A stretch of DNA of 64,000 bases from Xanthomonas sp. 10-10 (GTDB lineage Bacteria; Pseudomonadota; Gammaproteobacteria; Xanthomonadales; Xanthomonadaceae), in the NCBI RefSeq assembly GCF_040182365.1, contig NZ_CP144460.1, positions 5,105,346-5,169,345 of the forward strand, given 5' to 3'. This document shows, one piece after another, positions 34,697-44,777 of this stretch. Under the pieces are notes generated by a model, which was not told the DNA's origin, ran no database searches, and was given only the letters and a program-made list of their open reading frames with translations. Made by a program: the position numbers and the translations under genes. The number at the start of each line of letters is the position of its first letter. The stretch's first letter is position 1.

Positions 34697-36811
34697 TCAG
34701 AAGTCGGTGCGCGATTCCAGGTGCTGTTCGACCTGCTCGCGCGTGGTCCACAAGGTGCGGAACTCGCCCCTGGACAGCAGTGGCAGCTGGTCGCTGATGT
34801 GCGCCGAACCAGGCTGGCTGGCATTGCCGTAGCTCATCAGCCCCTTGGCCTTGAGCGGAGTGGAAAACTCCACCAGCGACACCCAGGTTTCGCCGTGCTG
34901 CGGCAGGCGTTGGCCGGCGGCGTTGGGCGGGTTCCAGGTGATGACGTCGAACGCGCCGAGATTGCCGAAGCCGCCGCGGCCAGGCACATCGACATCGCCG
35001 AGATGGAAACGCGAAACTTCGCCGTACGGCCGATCAATCGCGCCATAGGTCTTCTTGGTGCTGGCGACGGCCTGCTTGAGTTGGCGCAGCGCCTGCGCCG
35101 GGTCCTTCAGGCCGCTGGGTGTGGTCAATGGCGCCTCCAGCGACCACGGCGTGGCGTAGCCGGCCTGCGAGAGGTAGCGCGCATCGCCGGTGAACAGGCG
35201 CGCCCATTCCTCGAACAGCAACGCGCCACGGCTGTCGGCTTCGAAGTGGCGGTCCCAGGCCTTGAGCACCTTGATCGCGGCGAGAATGTCCGGGTCGGTG
35301 CTGTCCGCCGCAGCGGCGTACAGCTGCGGCAATGTGCGATCGGCCGCAAGCGCCTGCGCCGTGCGCTTGAGCGCGACCAGCTGATCGAAGTCGATCTTGT
35401 CGTGTTCGGCCAGCATCTTCACCGAGTTCTGCGCCCGCAACGACATCGGCCCGGTGGGTGCGACATAGGCCGGAAATGCGCTTGGGTCCAGCACGCGCGG
35501 CCAGCTCGCCAACCACGGCGGATCGTTGGTGTTCTGCACGAAACCGCCGGCCGGGTTGATCACCTTGGGCAGCTCGTCGTAGCTGTGCACATCGCGCCAT
35601 AGCGTGGACGCGGTATCGCCTGGCACCAGGCCGCTCCAGTACTTCAAATCGCCTTGCGCATGCTTGGGCAGGATGCCGTTGTCCAGGAACAGCACGTTGC
35701 CGGCGTTGTCGGCGTAGACGATGTTGAACATCGGCACCTGCAGTTGCTTGAGCGCGCGCTGGAACTGCGCAAAGTCCTGCGCCTTGCCCATGTCCCAGTA
35801 CTGCTTGAGCATGTCGGGACGATCCAGGCCGGCCACACGCAGCGCCACGGTGCTGCCGTCGTAACGCTCGAACACCGGGCCCTGCATCGCATGCCGCACT
35901 TGCAGCGTTTCTTCCTTCAGCGAGCCATCGGCCTGACGAACCTTCAGCGCTTTGGTTTCACGCTTGAACGGCAGCACCTTGCCGTCCAGCAGATACCCCT
36001 CGCCCGACAGCGTGAGTTTGTAGGTGGTCTGGCCCAGCAGCGTGTTCACCGTATTGGTGAAACCCAGCTGCTTGTTGAAGCCGAAACGCAGGATCGGCAG
36101 GCCGACCTGGGTGGCGCCGTACAGATCCACACCCGGCCCGTTGAGATGTGCTTCGTAGTAGGTGAAAAAGCCACTGCCCCAGGGCAGATGCGGGTTGGCC
36201 AGCAGCATGGCGTGGCCATCGCGGGTTTTCTTTGGCATCAGCGCCCAGGCGTTGGAGCCATCGCGCGCCTGGCCATCCTTGGGCGGCTCGCCCAGCACCT
36301 TGGCCGGCGAGGCGATGTAGACGTAATTCATCAGCCGGTGCGCATGCGCCACCACGTCCACGCCGGTGATCGGCAGCACCACCTTGACCTCTGCATCCAG
36401 CGCCTCGGGATGTGCGGCCGCGTAGTCGTTGATGCCTTGCGCGAAGGCGTCCAGGTCGGCACGGAAGCCCGGGGCCTGCTGCCGGTACCACTGCTGCGCG
36501 CGCGGGTAGACGTCATTGGTGGCCAGCCAGCGATCCTGTTCGGCGTACTTTTCGCCCCAGTATTCGGCGGCGCGGCCGCGTGCTTCGCCATACAGATGCA
36601 GCAGCAGATTGCCGTGGCTATGGGTCTGTGCCCAGCCGAAGCCGTAGAAGGTGCCGGCTTCGGTCCTGGCATAGACATGCGGCACGCCGTAGCGGTCCCA
36701 AAGGATCTCGCCGGTGTCCTTGCCGGCGCCGGCAAGCGCCGCCAGCGGAGCGCATACCAACGCGATCAACAGCCCTGCGCGGATGGAAGCGCTGCGCGCA
36801 TGCGCCCGCAT
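34697..36811 (-). CDS. Penicillin-acylase family Ntn hydrolase, periplasmic
   Basis: 704 aa from ATG 36811, with a signal peptide (about 1-29) followed by [23 protein letters not shown], the standard start of the mature alpha chain. The predicted autocleavage site gives a beta chain starting at Ser186 (DGSNAWAL), the catalytic nucleophile of Ntn acylases. The beta-chain motifs [15 protein letters not shown] and [17 protein letters not shown] follow. Relatives hydrolyse amides such as penicillin G, aculeacin, acyl-homoserine lactones or the acyl chain of pyoverdine precursors; the substrate cannot be told here. It lies 29 nt after the receptor gene, suggesting co-expression with the sigma/anti-sigma/receptor system. 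Confidence 0.93.
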   Translation of the reverse strand: MRAHARSASIRAGLLIALVCAPLAALAGAGKDTGEILWDRYGVPHVYARTEAGTFYGFGWAQTHSHGNLLLHLYGEARGRAAEYWGEKYAEQDRWLATNDVYPRAQQWYRQQAPGFRADLDAFAQGINDYAAAHPEALDAEVKVVLPITGVDVVAHAHRLMNYVYIASPAKVLGEPPKDGQARDGSNAWALMPKKTRDGHAMLLANPHLPWGSGFFTYYEAHLNGPGVDLYGATQVGLPILRFGFNKQLGFTNTVNTLLGQTTYKLTLSGEGYLLDGKVLPFKRETKALKVRQADGSLKEETLQVRHAMQGPVFERYDGSTVALRVAGLDRPDMLKQYWDMGKAQDFAQFQRALKQLQVPMFNIVYADNAGNVLFLDNGILPKHAQGDLKYWSGLVPGDTASTLWRDVHSYDELPKVINPAGGFVQNTNDPPWLASWPRVLDPSAFPAYVAPTGPMSLRAQNSVKMLAEHDKIDFDQLVALKRTAQALAADRTLPQLYAAAADSTDPDILAAIKVLKAWDRHFEADSRGALLFEEWARLFTGDARYLSQAGYATPWSLEAPLTTPSGLKDPAQALRQLKQAVASTKKTYGAIDRPYGEVSRFHLGDVDVPGRGGFGNLGAFDVITWNPPNAAGQRLPQHGETWVSLVEFSTPLKAKGLMSYGNASQPGSAHISDQLPLLSRGEFRTLWTTREQVEQHLESRTDF

Positions 36812-36840
36812 CGAAGAAAGTCGCGGCACTGGGTCACTCC

Positions 36841-39624
36841 TCAAAAGGTGTAGGTCAACTTGGTGTAGTAGGACCCGCCGGTGAAGCCGTACGGCACGCT
36901 GGTCACATAGAAACCGCTGCCGGTACTGGCGACCGCGCCGATGTTGTTCGGGTACTGGTTGAACAGGTTGTTGGCGCCGAGCGTCCAGGTGATGCGCCCG
37001 GACAGTGCGTAGGACGCTTCCAGATCGGTGATCCATTTGGCCGGCACGTGTTCGTCGTTGGCCGGGTTGTTTTCCAGCACGTCGAAGCTGCCGAAGCGGT
37101 TGACGCGCACGTTGAGCGCGAAGTCGCCGATCACCCAATTGCCGCCCAGCAGCAGCTTGCTGCGCGGCGTGCGCGACAGGTAGCCGCGCGAGGCACGGTC
37201 GAACAGTTCGTAGCCGGCGCCCAGCGAGTCCAGTGCGGCCGGGTTGTCGGCGATGCGGGTGATCTCGGTGGTGTTGTAGTTGTAGCCCAGGTTCCAGTTG
37301 ACCCGGCCCCAATCGCCGGCCTCCATGCGCCAGGTCGCCACCACGTCCACGCCTTCGGTGCGGGTGTCGATGGCGTTGGTGAAGTACTGCGCGCTGTCGA
37401 CACCTGACACGCCGGCGCGGGTGAGCAGGTCGGTGATCGCCGCACCGGTGATGTAGCCGGTCATGCCGATGCGGTCGTCCAGATCGATGCGGTAGGCATC
37501 CACGGTGAGGCTGAGCGCGCGCGTGGGGTTGTAGGTGAAGCCGATGCTGGCATTGGTGGATTCCTCCGGCTTCAGCGGTTCGGCCCCCAGTGCCAGCGCG
37601 GCGGGGGAATCCACCGGCAGCGTCTTGGCCAGGAACAGCTCGCGGTCGCCGTTGTCCAGCGTGCGCCAGCTGCTGTTGGTGGCCGCGTACAGGGCCTGCG
37701 CCAGGGCCGGCGCACGGAAGCCGGTGCTGGCCGCGCCACGCAGCGCGAAGGTCGGGGTAATGGCCCAGCGCGCGGTGAACTTGCCCACCGCGGTGTCGCC
37801 GGCCGAATCGTCGAAGCGCTCGTAGCGTCCGGCCAGGCCCAGCGACACGCTGTCGGCCACGTCCCAGGTCAGGTCGACATAGGCCGCGCCGCTGTTGCGA
37901 TCCAGGCTGCCGGCTTCGTCGGGCTGGAAGGTGATCGCGCCCTGCGCGCCGGGCGGCGGCGCCTGCCCGGCGCGCGGATGCCCGGCCGGGAACACGTAGT
38001 TGCCGGCCGCATAGGCCGCCTGCTCGCCGGCCTGGATCTCGTATTTTTCGTAGCGATGCTGCACACCCAGCGACACCTGCAGCGGGCGCTCGGCCAGTTG
38101 CAGGCCGCGGGTGATGTCCAGGCTGGTGGTCCAGTCGGTGGAGGTCAGCTGGCCGAGATAGAATTCTGTGGGGCTGGTCGGCCCCAGGCTGGCGTTGAGC
38201 GTGTGCAGGCCGTCGCGTTCGGAGGCGTTGCTGCCGTAGCTGGTGGCCAGGTCCCAATCCCACTGGCCCCACAGGCCCTTGATGCCGGCGGTGAACTCGT
38301 AATCGGTCTCGTCGATGCGCAGGCGCGGGCTGTACCCGTCCGGATAGATCTCCTGCAGGGTGTTGTTGGCGTTGGGATTGCGGAACGACCATTCCAGGTC
38401 GCTCAGGCGGCGGCTGTAGGTGGCGTAGGAATACCCACGCAGCTCGCCGCCCAGGCCCAGTTCGGCGTTGTAGGACAGGTTGGCGCCCTTCTGCCAGGGC
38501 TGGCCGAAGTTGCGCGTGATCAGGCGGCTGGCGGTGGCCTCGCGCGGGTCCGGCTGGCCGTTGACCGGGTAGTACAGCCGGTAGTCGTCGGCCACCGGCA
38601 CCGCGCGGTTGGAGGTCTGTTGATAGCGGGCGTCGGCGGCCAGATAGACGAAGCCGTCGCTACCCAGTGCCAGGCCCTTGCCGATGCTGGCGCTGCTGCT
38701 GTCGCCATCGGCGCGGTCGATGTTCTGGCCCCACAGGATGTCGGCCTTGCCGCCGTCGGCATCGGATTTGAGCAGGATGTTGATGACGCCGGCGATCGCA
38801 TCCGAGCCGTATTGCGCGGCCGCACCATCGCGCAGCACTTCGATATGGTCCACCGCCGAGACCGGGATCAGGCTCATGTCCACCGGCACCGAACCGCGGC
38901 CGACGATGCCGGCGATGTTGATGCTGGCGGTGCGATGGCGGCGCTTGCCGTTGACCAGCACCAGGGTGTGATCCGGGTTGAGCCCGCGCAGCCCGCCGGT
39001 GGCGATGACATACGAGGTGCCGTTGCCGGATTTGGCCGGTGCATTGAACGAGGGCACCAGATCGTTGAGCGCCGCCAGCAGGCCCGGGCGGCCGGTCTTT
39101 TCCAGTTCCGCCGCGCCGATCACATCGATCGGGGTGGGACTTTCGGTGACGGTGCGCTGCACGCCGCGCGCGCCGGTGACCACCACCGCATCCAGGTTGC
39201 CGACTGCGGCATCTGCGGGCGGTGCGGCGGCTGGCTGCGTGGTTGCGGATGCGCCCACCTGTGCGTAGCCCGCACCGGGATGCCCGTGCAACGCGGCCGT
39301 CAGCGGCTGCGCCGAGGCCAGCGTGATGCGTTCGCCATCGTCTTGGACCACGCTCAAGCCGGTGCCGGCCAGCAACTGCCGCAATGCCACGCGCGATTCC
39401 AGCGTGCCCTGCACCGCCGGTGTGCGCACCTGCTGCAGATACTCGCCCGGCGCCACGATCTGCACGCCGGCCTGCCGCGCGAATTCGGGCAATGCCGCCA
39501 CCGCATTGCCCTCCGGTAGCGAGAACGTGCGCCCCTGCGGTGACGCTGCCAACGCATGTCCCGCTGCCATCATTGCGGTTGCCGCCGCGATTGCCTTGCT
39601 CAAACGCCTGGTTGCTGCCTGCAT
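36841..39624 (-). CDS. TonB-dependent receptor with STN signalling domain (FecA-like)
   Basis: Outer-membrane active transporter that also signals, 927 aa from ATG 39624 ([19 protein letters not shown]). Signal peptide about 1-27; STN (secretin/TonB short) domain about 32-106 ([40 protein letters not shown]); plug with the TonB-box-like DAVVVTG and [17 protein letters not shown]; barrel ending in YTKLTYTF. The plug and barrel resemble receptors related to vitamin B12 or siderophore uptake, but the ligand is unknown. FecR and an ECF sigma factor lie just upstream, giving a complete cell-surface-signalling set. Confidence 0.93.
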   Translation of the reverse strand: MQAATRRLSKAIAAATAMMAAGHALAASPQGRTFSLPEGNAVAALPEFARQAGVQIVAPGEYLQQVRTPAVQGTLESRVALRQLLAGTGLSVVQDDGERITLASAQPLTAALHGHPGAGYAQVGASATTQPAAAPPADAAVGNLDAVVVTGARGVQRTVTESPTPIDVIGAAELEKTGRPGLLAALNDLVPSFNAPAKSGNGTSYVIATGGLRGLNPDHTLVLVNGKRRHRTASINIAGIVGRGSVPVDMSLIPVSAVDHIEVLRDGAAAQYGSDAIAGVINILLKSDADGGKADILWGQNIDRADGDSSSASIGKGLALGSDGFVYLAADARYQQTSNRAVPVADDYRLYYPVNGQPDPREATASRLITRNFGQPWQKGANLSYNAELGLGGELRGYSYATYSRRLSDLEWSFRNPNANNTLQEIYPDGYSPRLRIDETDYEFTAGIKGLWGQWDWDLATSYGSNASERDGLHTLNASLGPTSPTEFYLGQLTSTDWTTSLDITRGLQLAERPLQVSLGVQHRYEKYEIQAGEQAAYAAGNYVFPAGHPRAGQAPPPGAQGAITFQPDEAGSLDRNSGAAYVDLTWDVADSVSLGLAGRYERFDDSAGDTAVGKFTARWAITPTFALRGAASTGFRAPALAQALYAATNSSWRTLDNGDRELFLAKTLPVDSPAALALGAEPLKPEESTNASIGFTYNPTRALSLTVDAYRIDLDDRIGMTGYITGAAITDLLTRAGVSGVDSAQYFTNAIDTRTEGVDVVATWRMEAGDWGRVNWNLGYNYNTTEITRIADNPAALDSLGAGYELFDRASRGYLSRTPRSKLLLGGNWVIGDFALNVRVNRFGSFDVLENNPANDEHVPAKWITDLEASYALSGRITWTLGANNLFNQYPNNIGAVASTGSGFYVTSVPYGFTGGSYYTKLTYTF

Positions 39625-39786
39625 CACTGCTCTCCGCTGGCGCGCGTGCGCCGCTGTCTGGTCGTCGTCACCGTTGTTGTCTTGCTCGCATCTGGTTGGA
39701 TGCGCAGCCGCCGCGTTTCCGCCATCGACATCGACATCGACATCGACATCGCAGCTGCCGGCGGCCTGGCTGCAGATCGATGGGCA

Positions 39787-40773
39787 TCACTGCGCGATTG
39801 CCCCGCGCAGATGGATGCCGCCACGGGTGTGTTCGATCTGCAGACCCATGCTCAGTGCGACGGCGCGTGCGAAGCCTTCCGGATCGTTGGCCGAGTACAG
39901 GCCGACCACGGTGCGTCGCGCTACGGCGGGGTCGTCGATCAGGATGCGCATGTCGTTGTAGCGGGCGAATTCGGCGGCCGCCTGCGCCAGCGTGTCGCCA
40001 TCGAAGGCGATCATGCCGTCGCGCCAGACCAACAGCTGCTGCACGCGTTGCGCATCCAGCGGCTGCAGCTGCACTGCCCGCGTCGGGCTGACCATGGCCA
40101 GCATGTTGGCTGCCACCCGTTGCGGTGCGCGCTGGTCGGCATCCACTTCAACGGTGCCTTCGCGCACCACGACCTTGACTGCATCGTCCTGGCGGCGGCG
40201 CACGCTGAAGCTGGTGCCGACCGCGCGCACTTGCGAGCCGGCCGCCATCACCACGAACGGGCGGTGGCGATCCTTGGCCACATCGAACAAGGCCTCGCCG
40301 CGCAGCAACTGGATCTGGCGCCGGTTGGCGCTGAACTCCACCACCACTTCCGAGCCGGAGTTCAGCGTCACTGCCGAGCCGTCTGCCAACGGCAGCCGCA
40401 GCACCTCGCCGATGCGGGTGAGGTGATGGCCGCTGCCGGGCGCTTCACTGCCGGGCGCGCCATCATGCCCAGGGACGGACTGCTGCAATGCCAGCATGCC
40501 GGTGGCCGCAGCGACCACGCTGGCAGCGAGTGCAGCCAGCCAGGTGCCGCGTCGATGCGTGCGGCGTGCTTGCGTCGCTTCGGCGGTAAAGCCCTGCCCC
40601 AACGCACGCGCGCGATCGAAGTGCAGGTGCACTGCATGCGCACGCGCATAGGCGCCGCGATGGCGCACATCGGCGGCCAGCCAGCGGTCGCGCTGTGTGC
40701 GCTCGGCCTGGGTCAGGCGGTCGCCGTCCTCGCGTCCCACCCAGGCAGCGGCGATGTCGTCGATTTCGCTCAT
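39787..40773 (-). CDS. FecR-type anti-sigma / sensor protein
   Basis: Inner-membrane protein that relays the receptor signal to the ECF sigma factor. 328 aa from ATG 40773 (MSEIDDIAAAWVGRED). N-terminal cytoplasmic DUF4880-like domain (about 1-70, LTQAERTQRDRWLAADVRHRGAY split over 25 residues), a membrane segment (about 77-97, WLAALAASVVAAATGMLAL) and a periplasmic FecR domain with RLPLADGSAVTLNSGSEV, LLRGEALFDVAKDRHRPFVV and AVGTSFSVRR. A second C-terminal domain interacts with the receptor STN domain. Its start lies 2 nt before the sigma stop codon, so the two are coupled. Confidence 0.94.
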   Translation of the reverse strand: MSEIDDIAAAWVGREDGDRLTQAERTQRDRWLAADVRHRGAYARAHAVHLHFDRARALGQGFTAEATQARRTHRRGTWLAALAASVVAAATGMLALQQSVPGHDGAPGSEAPGSGHHLTRIGEVLRLPLADGSAVTLNSGSEVVVEFSANRRQIQLLRGEALFDVAKDRHRPFVVMAAGSQVRAVGTSFSVRRRQDDAVKVVVREGTVEVDADQRAPQRVAANMLAMVSPTRAVQLQPLDAQRVQQLLVWRDGMIAFDGDTLAQAAAEFARYNDMRILIDDPAVARRTVVGLYSANDPEGFARAVALSMGLQIEHTRGGIHLRGAIAQ

Positions 40774-40775
40774 GC

Positions 40776-41363
40776 CTAGTGCCCGTGCTGCTCTTCGACG
40801 CGCTGCGACGCCACAGTGCCGGCAGTGGCGGCCGGTGCGGGGGCGGCACTGCGGCCCATCCGGGCCATCAGCAAACGCAGTCCCTTGACGATGTGTTTTT
40901 CCACGGTGTTCTCGCTGATTCCGAGCCGCGCGGCGATCTCGCGCTGCGACAGGCCGTCGACCTTGCGCAGCACAAATACCTGGCGACATTTGTCCGGCAG
41001 TGCCGCCAGCGCTTCACCGATGCGGCGCAGCTCCTGACCGGCAATGGCGTGGCGCTCGGGTGAGCGCTCGTCCTGTGTGATGTCCAGGCGCTCGATTTCC
41101 GCCACGCTTTCGATGGAAACAATCCTGGCGCGGCGCACCTGCTGCAGCAGCACCGACTGCGCGGCGGTGAACAGATAGGCGCGCGGGTTGGCGATGTGGG
41201 CCACCTCGCCCAGCCCGGCCAGGATGGCGTAGGTCTCCTGGATGACGTCGTCGCAATCGACGTTGCCGGGAGCGTGCTTGCGCAGCCAGCGCCGCAGCGC
41301 CGGCTCGTGCGGCAGGATCTGCGTCGCCAGCCAGGCGGCGCGCTGTGAGTCGATGGCCGGCAT
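40776..41363 (-). CDS. ECF sigma factor, FecI-like
   Basis: 195 aa. Region 2 has NVDCDDVIQETYAILAGL and PRAYLFTAAQSVL; region 4 has LPDKCRQVFVLRKVDGLSQR and EIAARLGISENTVEKHIVKG, as in FecI/PvdS iron-responsive sigma factors. It probably directs transcription of the downstream fecR, receptor and perhaps acylase genes on signal from the receptor. The tail is Ala/Pro-rich and extends past the family's usual end by about 20 residues. First gene of the locus, divergent from the avirulence-like gene. Confidence 0.94.
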   Translation of the reverse strand: MPAIDSQRAAWLATQILPHEPALRRWLRKHAPGNVDCDDVIQETYAILAGLGEVAHIANPRAYLFTAAQSVLLQQVRRARIVSIESVAEIERLDITQDERSPERHAIAGQELRRIGEALAALPDKCRQVFVLRKVDGLSQREIAARLGISENTVEKHIVKGLRLLMARMGRSAAPAPAATAGTVASQRVEEQHGH

Positions 41364-41939
41364 CTAGGCCATGGCCTGTGCGGTGTCGGCACGCTGCGGT
41401 GAGGACGTCATTGCATTCTCCGAGTGTCGAGCCAATCCCCTGCTCCCTTGTCAACGATGGACCAGGGGCACAGATCCGCCATTGCGTATGACGGGTGGGG
41501 TGACGTTGCGGCACTACCCGCCGCATCAATCGCGGTAGGTACGGGGTTCGGACCCTGGGTGCTGGGAGCAGGCGGGCCTGGCGCACCGACTGCGCGATCG
41601 CGCCAGATGCGAGCGCACGTCAGCGTTGCGTGCGCGGCCGATCGTCGCGATCGCTCAACGTGTCCACAGATGCGCATGCGCCAGACGTGCGTCACGTATC
41701 GCCATCGCGTCGCTGCCGTACCGGAGCGCACAACTCCGACCCGCGCCACAGCACGAGCGATGCACGCGTTGCAGTTCGGAAAAATACATCATTGAATCAA
41801 TTGCACGGTGCGCGCGGCTCCGCACACTTGCGCAGTCCCCGCTGCCGGCGGCATTCCCCAGCTCACTCAGACACCACGCCCGGCTGCGTGCGTGTGGCTG
41901 CGCGTGCGTGTTCCATTCCCTGTCTGCGAGAGCATTGTC
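41364..41939. other. Divergent intergenic region between the ECF sigma gene and the avirulence-like gene
   Basis: 576 bp containing promoters in both directions. A mildly AT-rich stretch near 41768-41810 (TTGCAGTTCGGAAAAATACA) lies 130-170 bp upstream of the plus-strand gene and may belong to its promoter. No plant-inducible promoter box (TTCGB-N15-TTCGB) was identified. Confidence 0.4.
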
Positions 41940-43805
41940 ATGTCCACCGCATCGTCTCCGCTGCCGCGTCGGCAGCTCACCCGCCGCCTGTTGGCCGCCA
42001 CCATGATCGCCACCGGCCTGGGCGCGGCCTCCAGCGCCAGCGCGGCATGCACGGCCGGCAGCTGGGTCGCGCGCGTCAATGAAGTCGGCATGCCGCCGGT
42101 GCGCTACGAAACGGCGCACTTCGCCTTCCGCTGGAATGGCAACGGCGTCTCCGATGCGGACGTGCGCGCCGCCGGCGAGCACCTGGAAATGGTCTGGGAC
42201 ACCTTCATCAATCGCCTGCAGTTTCCCGAGCCGTTCTGCAACGTGGCCACCAAGTACAAGGCCAACCTGCATCTGGACCCGAGCTTCGGCCTGAGTGGCG
42301 GTGCCACCGGCAGCGGCGGCATGGGCATGTGGATGGCGCCGGGCGGCCTGCGCGACCATTGGGGTCTGGCGCACGAACTCACCCATGCACTGCAGTACCA
42401 GGCCGGCGGTTTGCAGGAGTCCGAGTACACCGGCTGGATCTGGGAATCGCACGCCAACTGGATGACCCATCAGCTGCCGGAATTCCACAGCAGCGACGTG
42501 CATTGCTCCAGCATGCTGGTGAATTACCCGCATGTGTATCTGGGCTCCACGCGCGACCGTTATTGCAACTGGCAGTTCATGGAGTATCTGAAGAACCGCT
42601 ACGGCTACGCCATCATCAACGACATGTGGAGCAAGGCGCCGCGCATCGATAACCCGGCGCGGCGCAGCGCCGATCCGTTCTCGGTGATCAAGGCCAACAT
42701 GGGCTGGACGCAGTCGCAGATGAACGATGTATTCGGCGACTGGGCGATGCGTAACGTCAACTGGGATTACACCAATCCCGACGGCAGCGACCAGGGCGTG
42801 CTGTATCGGGCGCGCTACGGCAGCAATCTGTCGTTCGACCCGCAGCGCACCCAGGACTGGGACAACCGCGACCGCGCCTTGCGCATGACCGTGCTCGACC
42901 CGGTGGCCGGCCAGGCCAACCGCTATCGCGTGCCGTTCGAATGGGCGCCGCAGCGCTGGGGCTACAACCTGGTGCAGCTGATCCCCGCCAGCGGCGCCAC
43001 CACGATGCAGGTCGCCTTCGAGGGACAGGTGCAGAGCGCACCTGCGGTCACCAGCCTGCCCGGCCTGCTCAACGACCCACCCAGCATTCCCAACCCGGAC
43101 TCGGACTGGCGCTGGGGCGTGGTGGCCATCGACAGTACCGGCAAGGCACGTTACAGCACGCTGCAGCGCGGCGCCAAGGCCAACGTCAGCGTGCCGCTGA
43201 AGAGCGGCGACCGCGCGGTGTATCTGATGGTGATGGGCGCCCCCAGCACCATGCAGCAGATCAAGTGGGACCAGTCCTACTACGCGATCTACCGCTACCC
43301 GTGGAGCGTGACGTTGACCAATGCCGCGCCGGCCGGCAGTCAGCCCAACGCGCCCACGCCCACCCCGGTGGGGCGTCGCCACGCCAACGGCGGCGGCTGG
43401 GTCGCCAACACTGCCAACGTCGCCTCCACCGCTTACGTGGGGCCACGCGCACGTGTGCTGGCCGGCAATGTGCTGGGCAATGCGCGCATCGATGGCCGCG
43501 CCACGGTGATGGGCGGCACGGTGCAGGGCAACGCGGTGCTCGGCGGGCTCACCGTGTGGCATCCAGGCGCCACCATCGGCGCCAATGCGCAGGCGCATAC
43601 GGTGTTCATGGGGCCGGGCGCGTTCGGTGCCATCAACGTCGGCGGCACCGCCCAGTTGCGTGGCGATGTCGAAGAACAAGGCGCCTCGCCTGTGCAGGGG
43701 GTGTTCTACGGATTTATCGATCCGGCCACGATGACCAACCCGGAGTTCGGTGCAGACCTGCGCCAGGCGGTGCCGGAAATCACCGCGCGACCGGCCGGCT
43801 GGTGA
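41940..43805 (+). CDS. avrXccA1: AvrXca/Svx-like secreted virulence-associated protein, metalloprotease-like
   Basis: 621 aa from ATG 41940 with a long, Arg-rich Tat-like or Sec signal (about 1-36, RRQLTRRLLAATMIATGLGA, cleavage near SASA). The N-terminal half contains HELTH (145-149) followed 20 residues later by Glu169 in WIWESHANW, the HExxH...E layout of gluzincin metallopeptidases. The C-terminus (about 480-590) has short repeats such as VASTAYVGPRARVLAG and NARIDGRATVMGG, typical of a left-handed beta-helix. From memory it matches AvrXca / AvrXccA of Xanthomonas and Svx of Pectobacterium, proteins secreted by the type II system. Catalytic activity is inferred, not shown. Confidence 0.85.
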   Translation: MSTASSPLPRRQLTRRLLAATMIATGLGAASSASAACTAGSWVARVNEVGMPPVRYETAHFAFRWNGNGVSDADVRAAGEHLEMVWDTFINRLQFPEPFCNVATKYKANLHLDPSFGLSGGATGSGGMGMWMAPGGLRDHWGLAHELTHALQYQAGGLQESEYTGWIWESHANWMTHQLPEFHSSDVHCSSMLVNYPHVYLGSTRDRYCNWQFMEYLKNRYGYAIINDMWSKAPRIDNPARRSADPFSVIKANMGWTQSQMNDVFGDWAMRNVNWDYTNPDGSDQGVLYRARYGSNLSFDPQRTQDWDNRDRALRMTVLDPVAGQANRYRVPFEWAPQRWGYNLVQLIPASGATTMQVAFEGQVQSAPAVTSLPGLLNDPPSIPNPDSDWRWGVVAIDSTGKARYSTLQRGAKANVSVPLKSGDRAVYLMVMGAPSTMQQIKWDQSYYAIYRYPWSVTLTNAAPAGSQPNAPTPTPVGRRHANGGGWVANTANVASTAYVGPRARVLAGNVLGNARIDGRATVMGGTVQGNAVLGGLTVWHPGATIGANAQAHTVFMGPGAFGAINVGGTAQLRGDVEEQGASPVQGVFYGFIDPATMTNPEFGADLRQAVPEITARPAGW

Positions 43806-44143
43806 TCTGGCGCAGCTGCACACAGCAACTGCGCATCAGTCCGACAAGACACGACAGACAGGCCAGGGACAGCCATCGGTGGACGCGCGCAACGCGTACG
43901 CCGATTGCGCGCGTCACTGGCAAGTGCGGGTCGCCTGGCCCGGTACGTCGGCTATGACTTGCTTGTTCCAGTCACCTCACCGCATCACCGCTGCCGCCCG
44001 TTCGAATCGGCGCGCGGTCCTTCGCGATGGGTGGGGTTGCCTGCGATCGCCTGCAGGCGTGCATCTGCTGCAGCGCCAAGGCCGCATGCGCACCAGCGAT
44101 GCAGGTTGGCGCTGCCATGCATCACTGCACGTTCGACGCAGGC
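43806..44143. other. Gap downstream of the avirulence-like gene
   Basis: 338 bp with no recognisable gene, terminator or repeat. Confidence 0.4.
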
Positions 44144-44464
44144 TCAATCCTCGAGTTCGGCCAACCGCGCGCGCACGCTGTCCACATCGACGTGCTCGCG
44201 CAGATGCAGCCACTGCCGCGCCCACACCGAGCGCAGCACGATCCAGGCGCCGAATACGCCCAGGCAGGTCGAGCCCAGCGCCAGCGTCAACGGATGCAAC
44301 GGCGAGCCGCTGCCGGTCTGGAACAAATACATGAAGGCCCCGGAAAACAGCAGCCATACGCCAAACACCGGCCAGTTGCTGGCCAGCAGGCTGGCATGGG
44401 GCCGCTCGATCTCGCGCAGCAAACGGCGCAGTGCCTTGCGTTCGTCTTCGTCGCTGGACCTCAT
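44144..44464 (-). CDS. Small two-helix membrane protein of unknown function
   Basis: 106 aa from ATG 44464 (MRSSDEDERKALRRLLREIE), a start that excludes the Arg-rich upstream extension. Two hydrophobic helices, about residues 29-47 (WPVFGVWLLFSGAFMYLFQT) and 56-75 (PLTLALGSTCLGVFGAWIVL), between an acidic/basic N-terminus and a C-terminal helix VDSVRARLAELED. No named family. Confidence 0.65.
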   Translation of the reverse strand: MRSSDEDERKALRRLLREIERPHASLLASNWPVFGVWLLFSGAFMYLFQTGSGSPLHPLTLALGSTCLGVFGAWIVLRSVWARQWLHLREHVDVDSVRARLAELED

Positions 44465-44777
44465 CGGCTGCCGCTCCCTAGTGAATGTCTGCGTTGAATC
44501 CCGGCTGCAGCGCGCTGCGATACACCGTTGCCGTTGCGCACGGGTTACGCCTGTTGCACGATGGACCACAGTTGCATCGCGTCATCCGCGCTGCACGCAC
44601 CATCACACGCCAGGCGATGCGGTGGCCACTTGCCAGTGCCCGCCCTGCACCGCTTGCCGGCAGCCGCCGCCGCCGCCGTGTGACGTCATCGTTTGGCGGC
44701 CAAGTCTGCAATGCCATTGACCTGCACAAGCACGCAACGGGCGCTACGCATCGCCCGCTGCCTCACGGCCACCGCCA
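44465..44777. other. Gap between the small membrane protein and the methyltransferase
   Basis: 313 bp with no gene recognised; it holds the presumed promoter of the small membrane protein. Confidence 0.35.

Noticed and set aside
36000..38392. Fusion of the acylase with an upstream 500-residue segment in one open frame
   Set aside because: The extra segment is a non-native frame over the receptor gene; the acylase starts at 36811 with a signal peptide.
41364..41939. Plant-inducible promoter box for the avirulence homologue
   Set aside because: I found no TTCGB-N15-TTCGB pair, and the protein has an N-terminal export signal, arguing against type III control.
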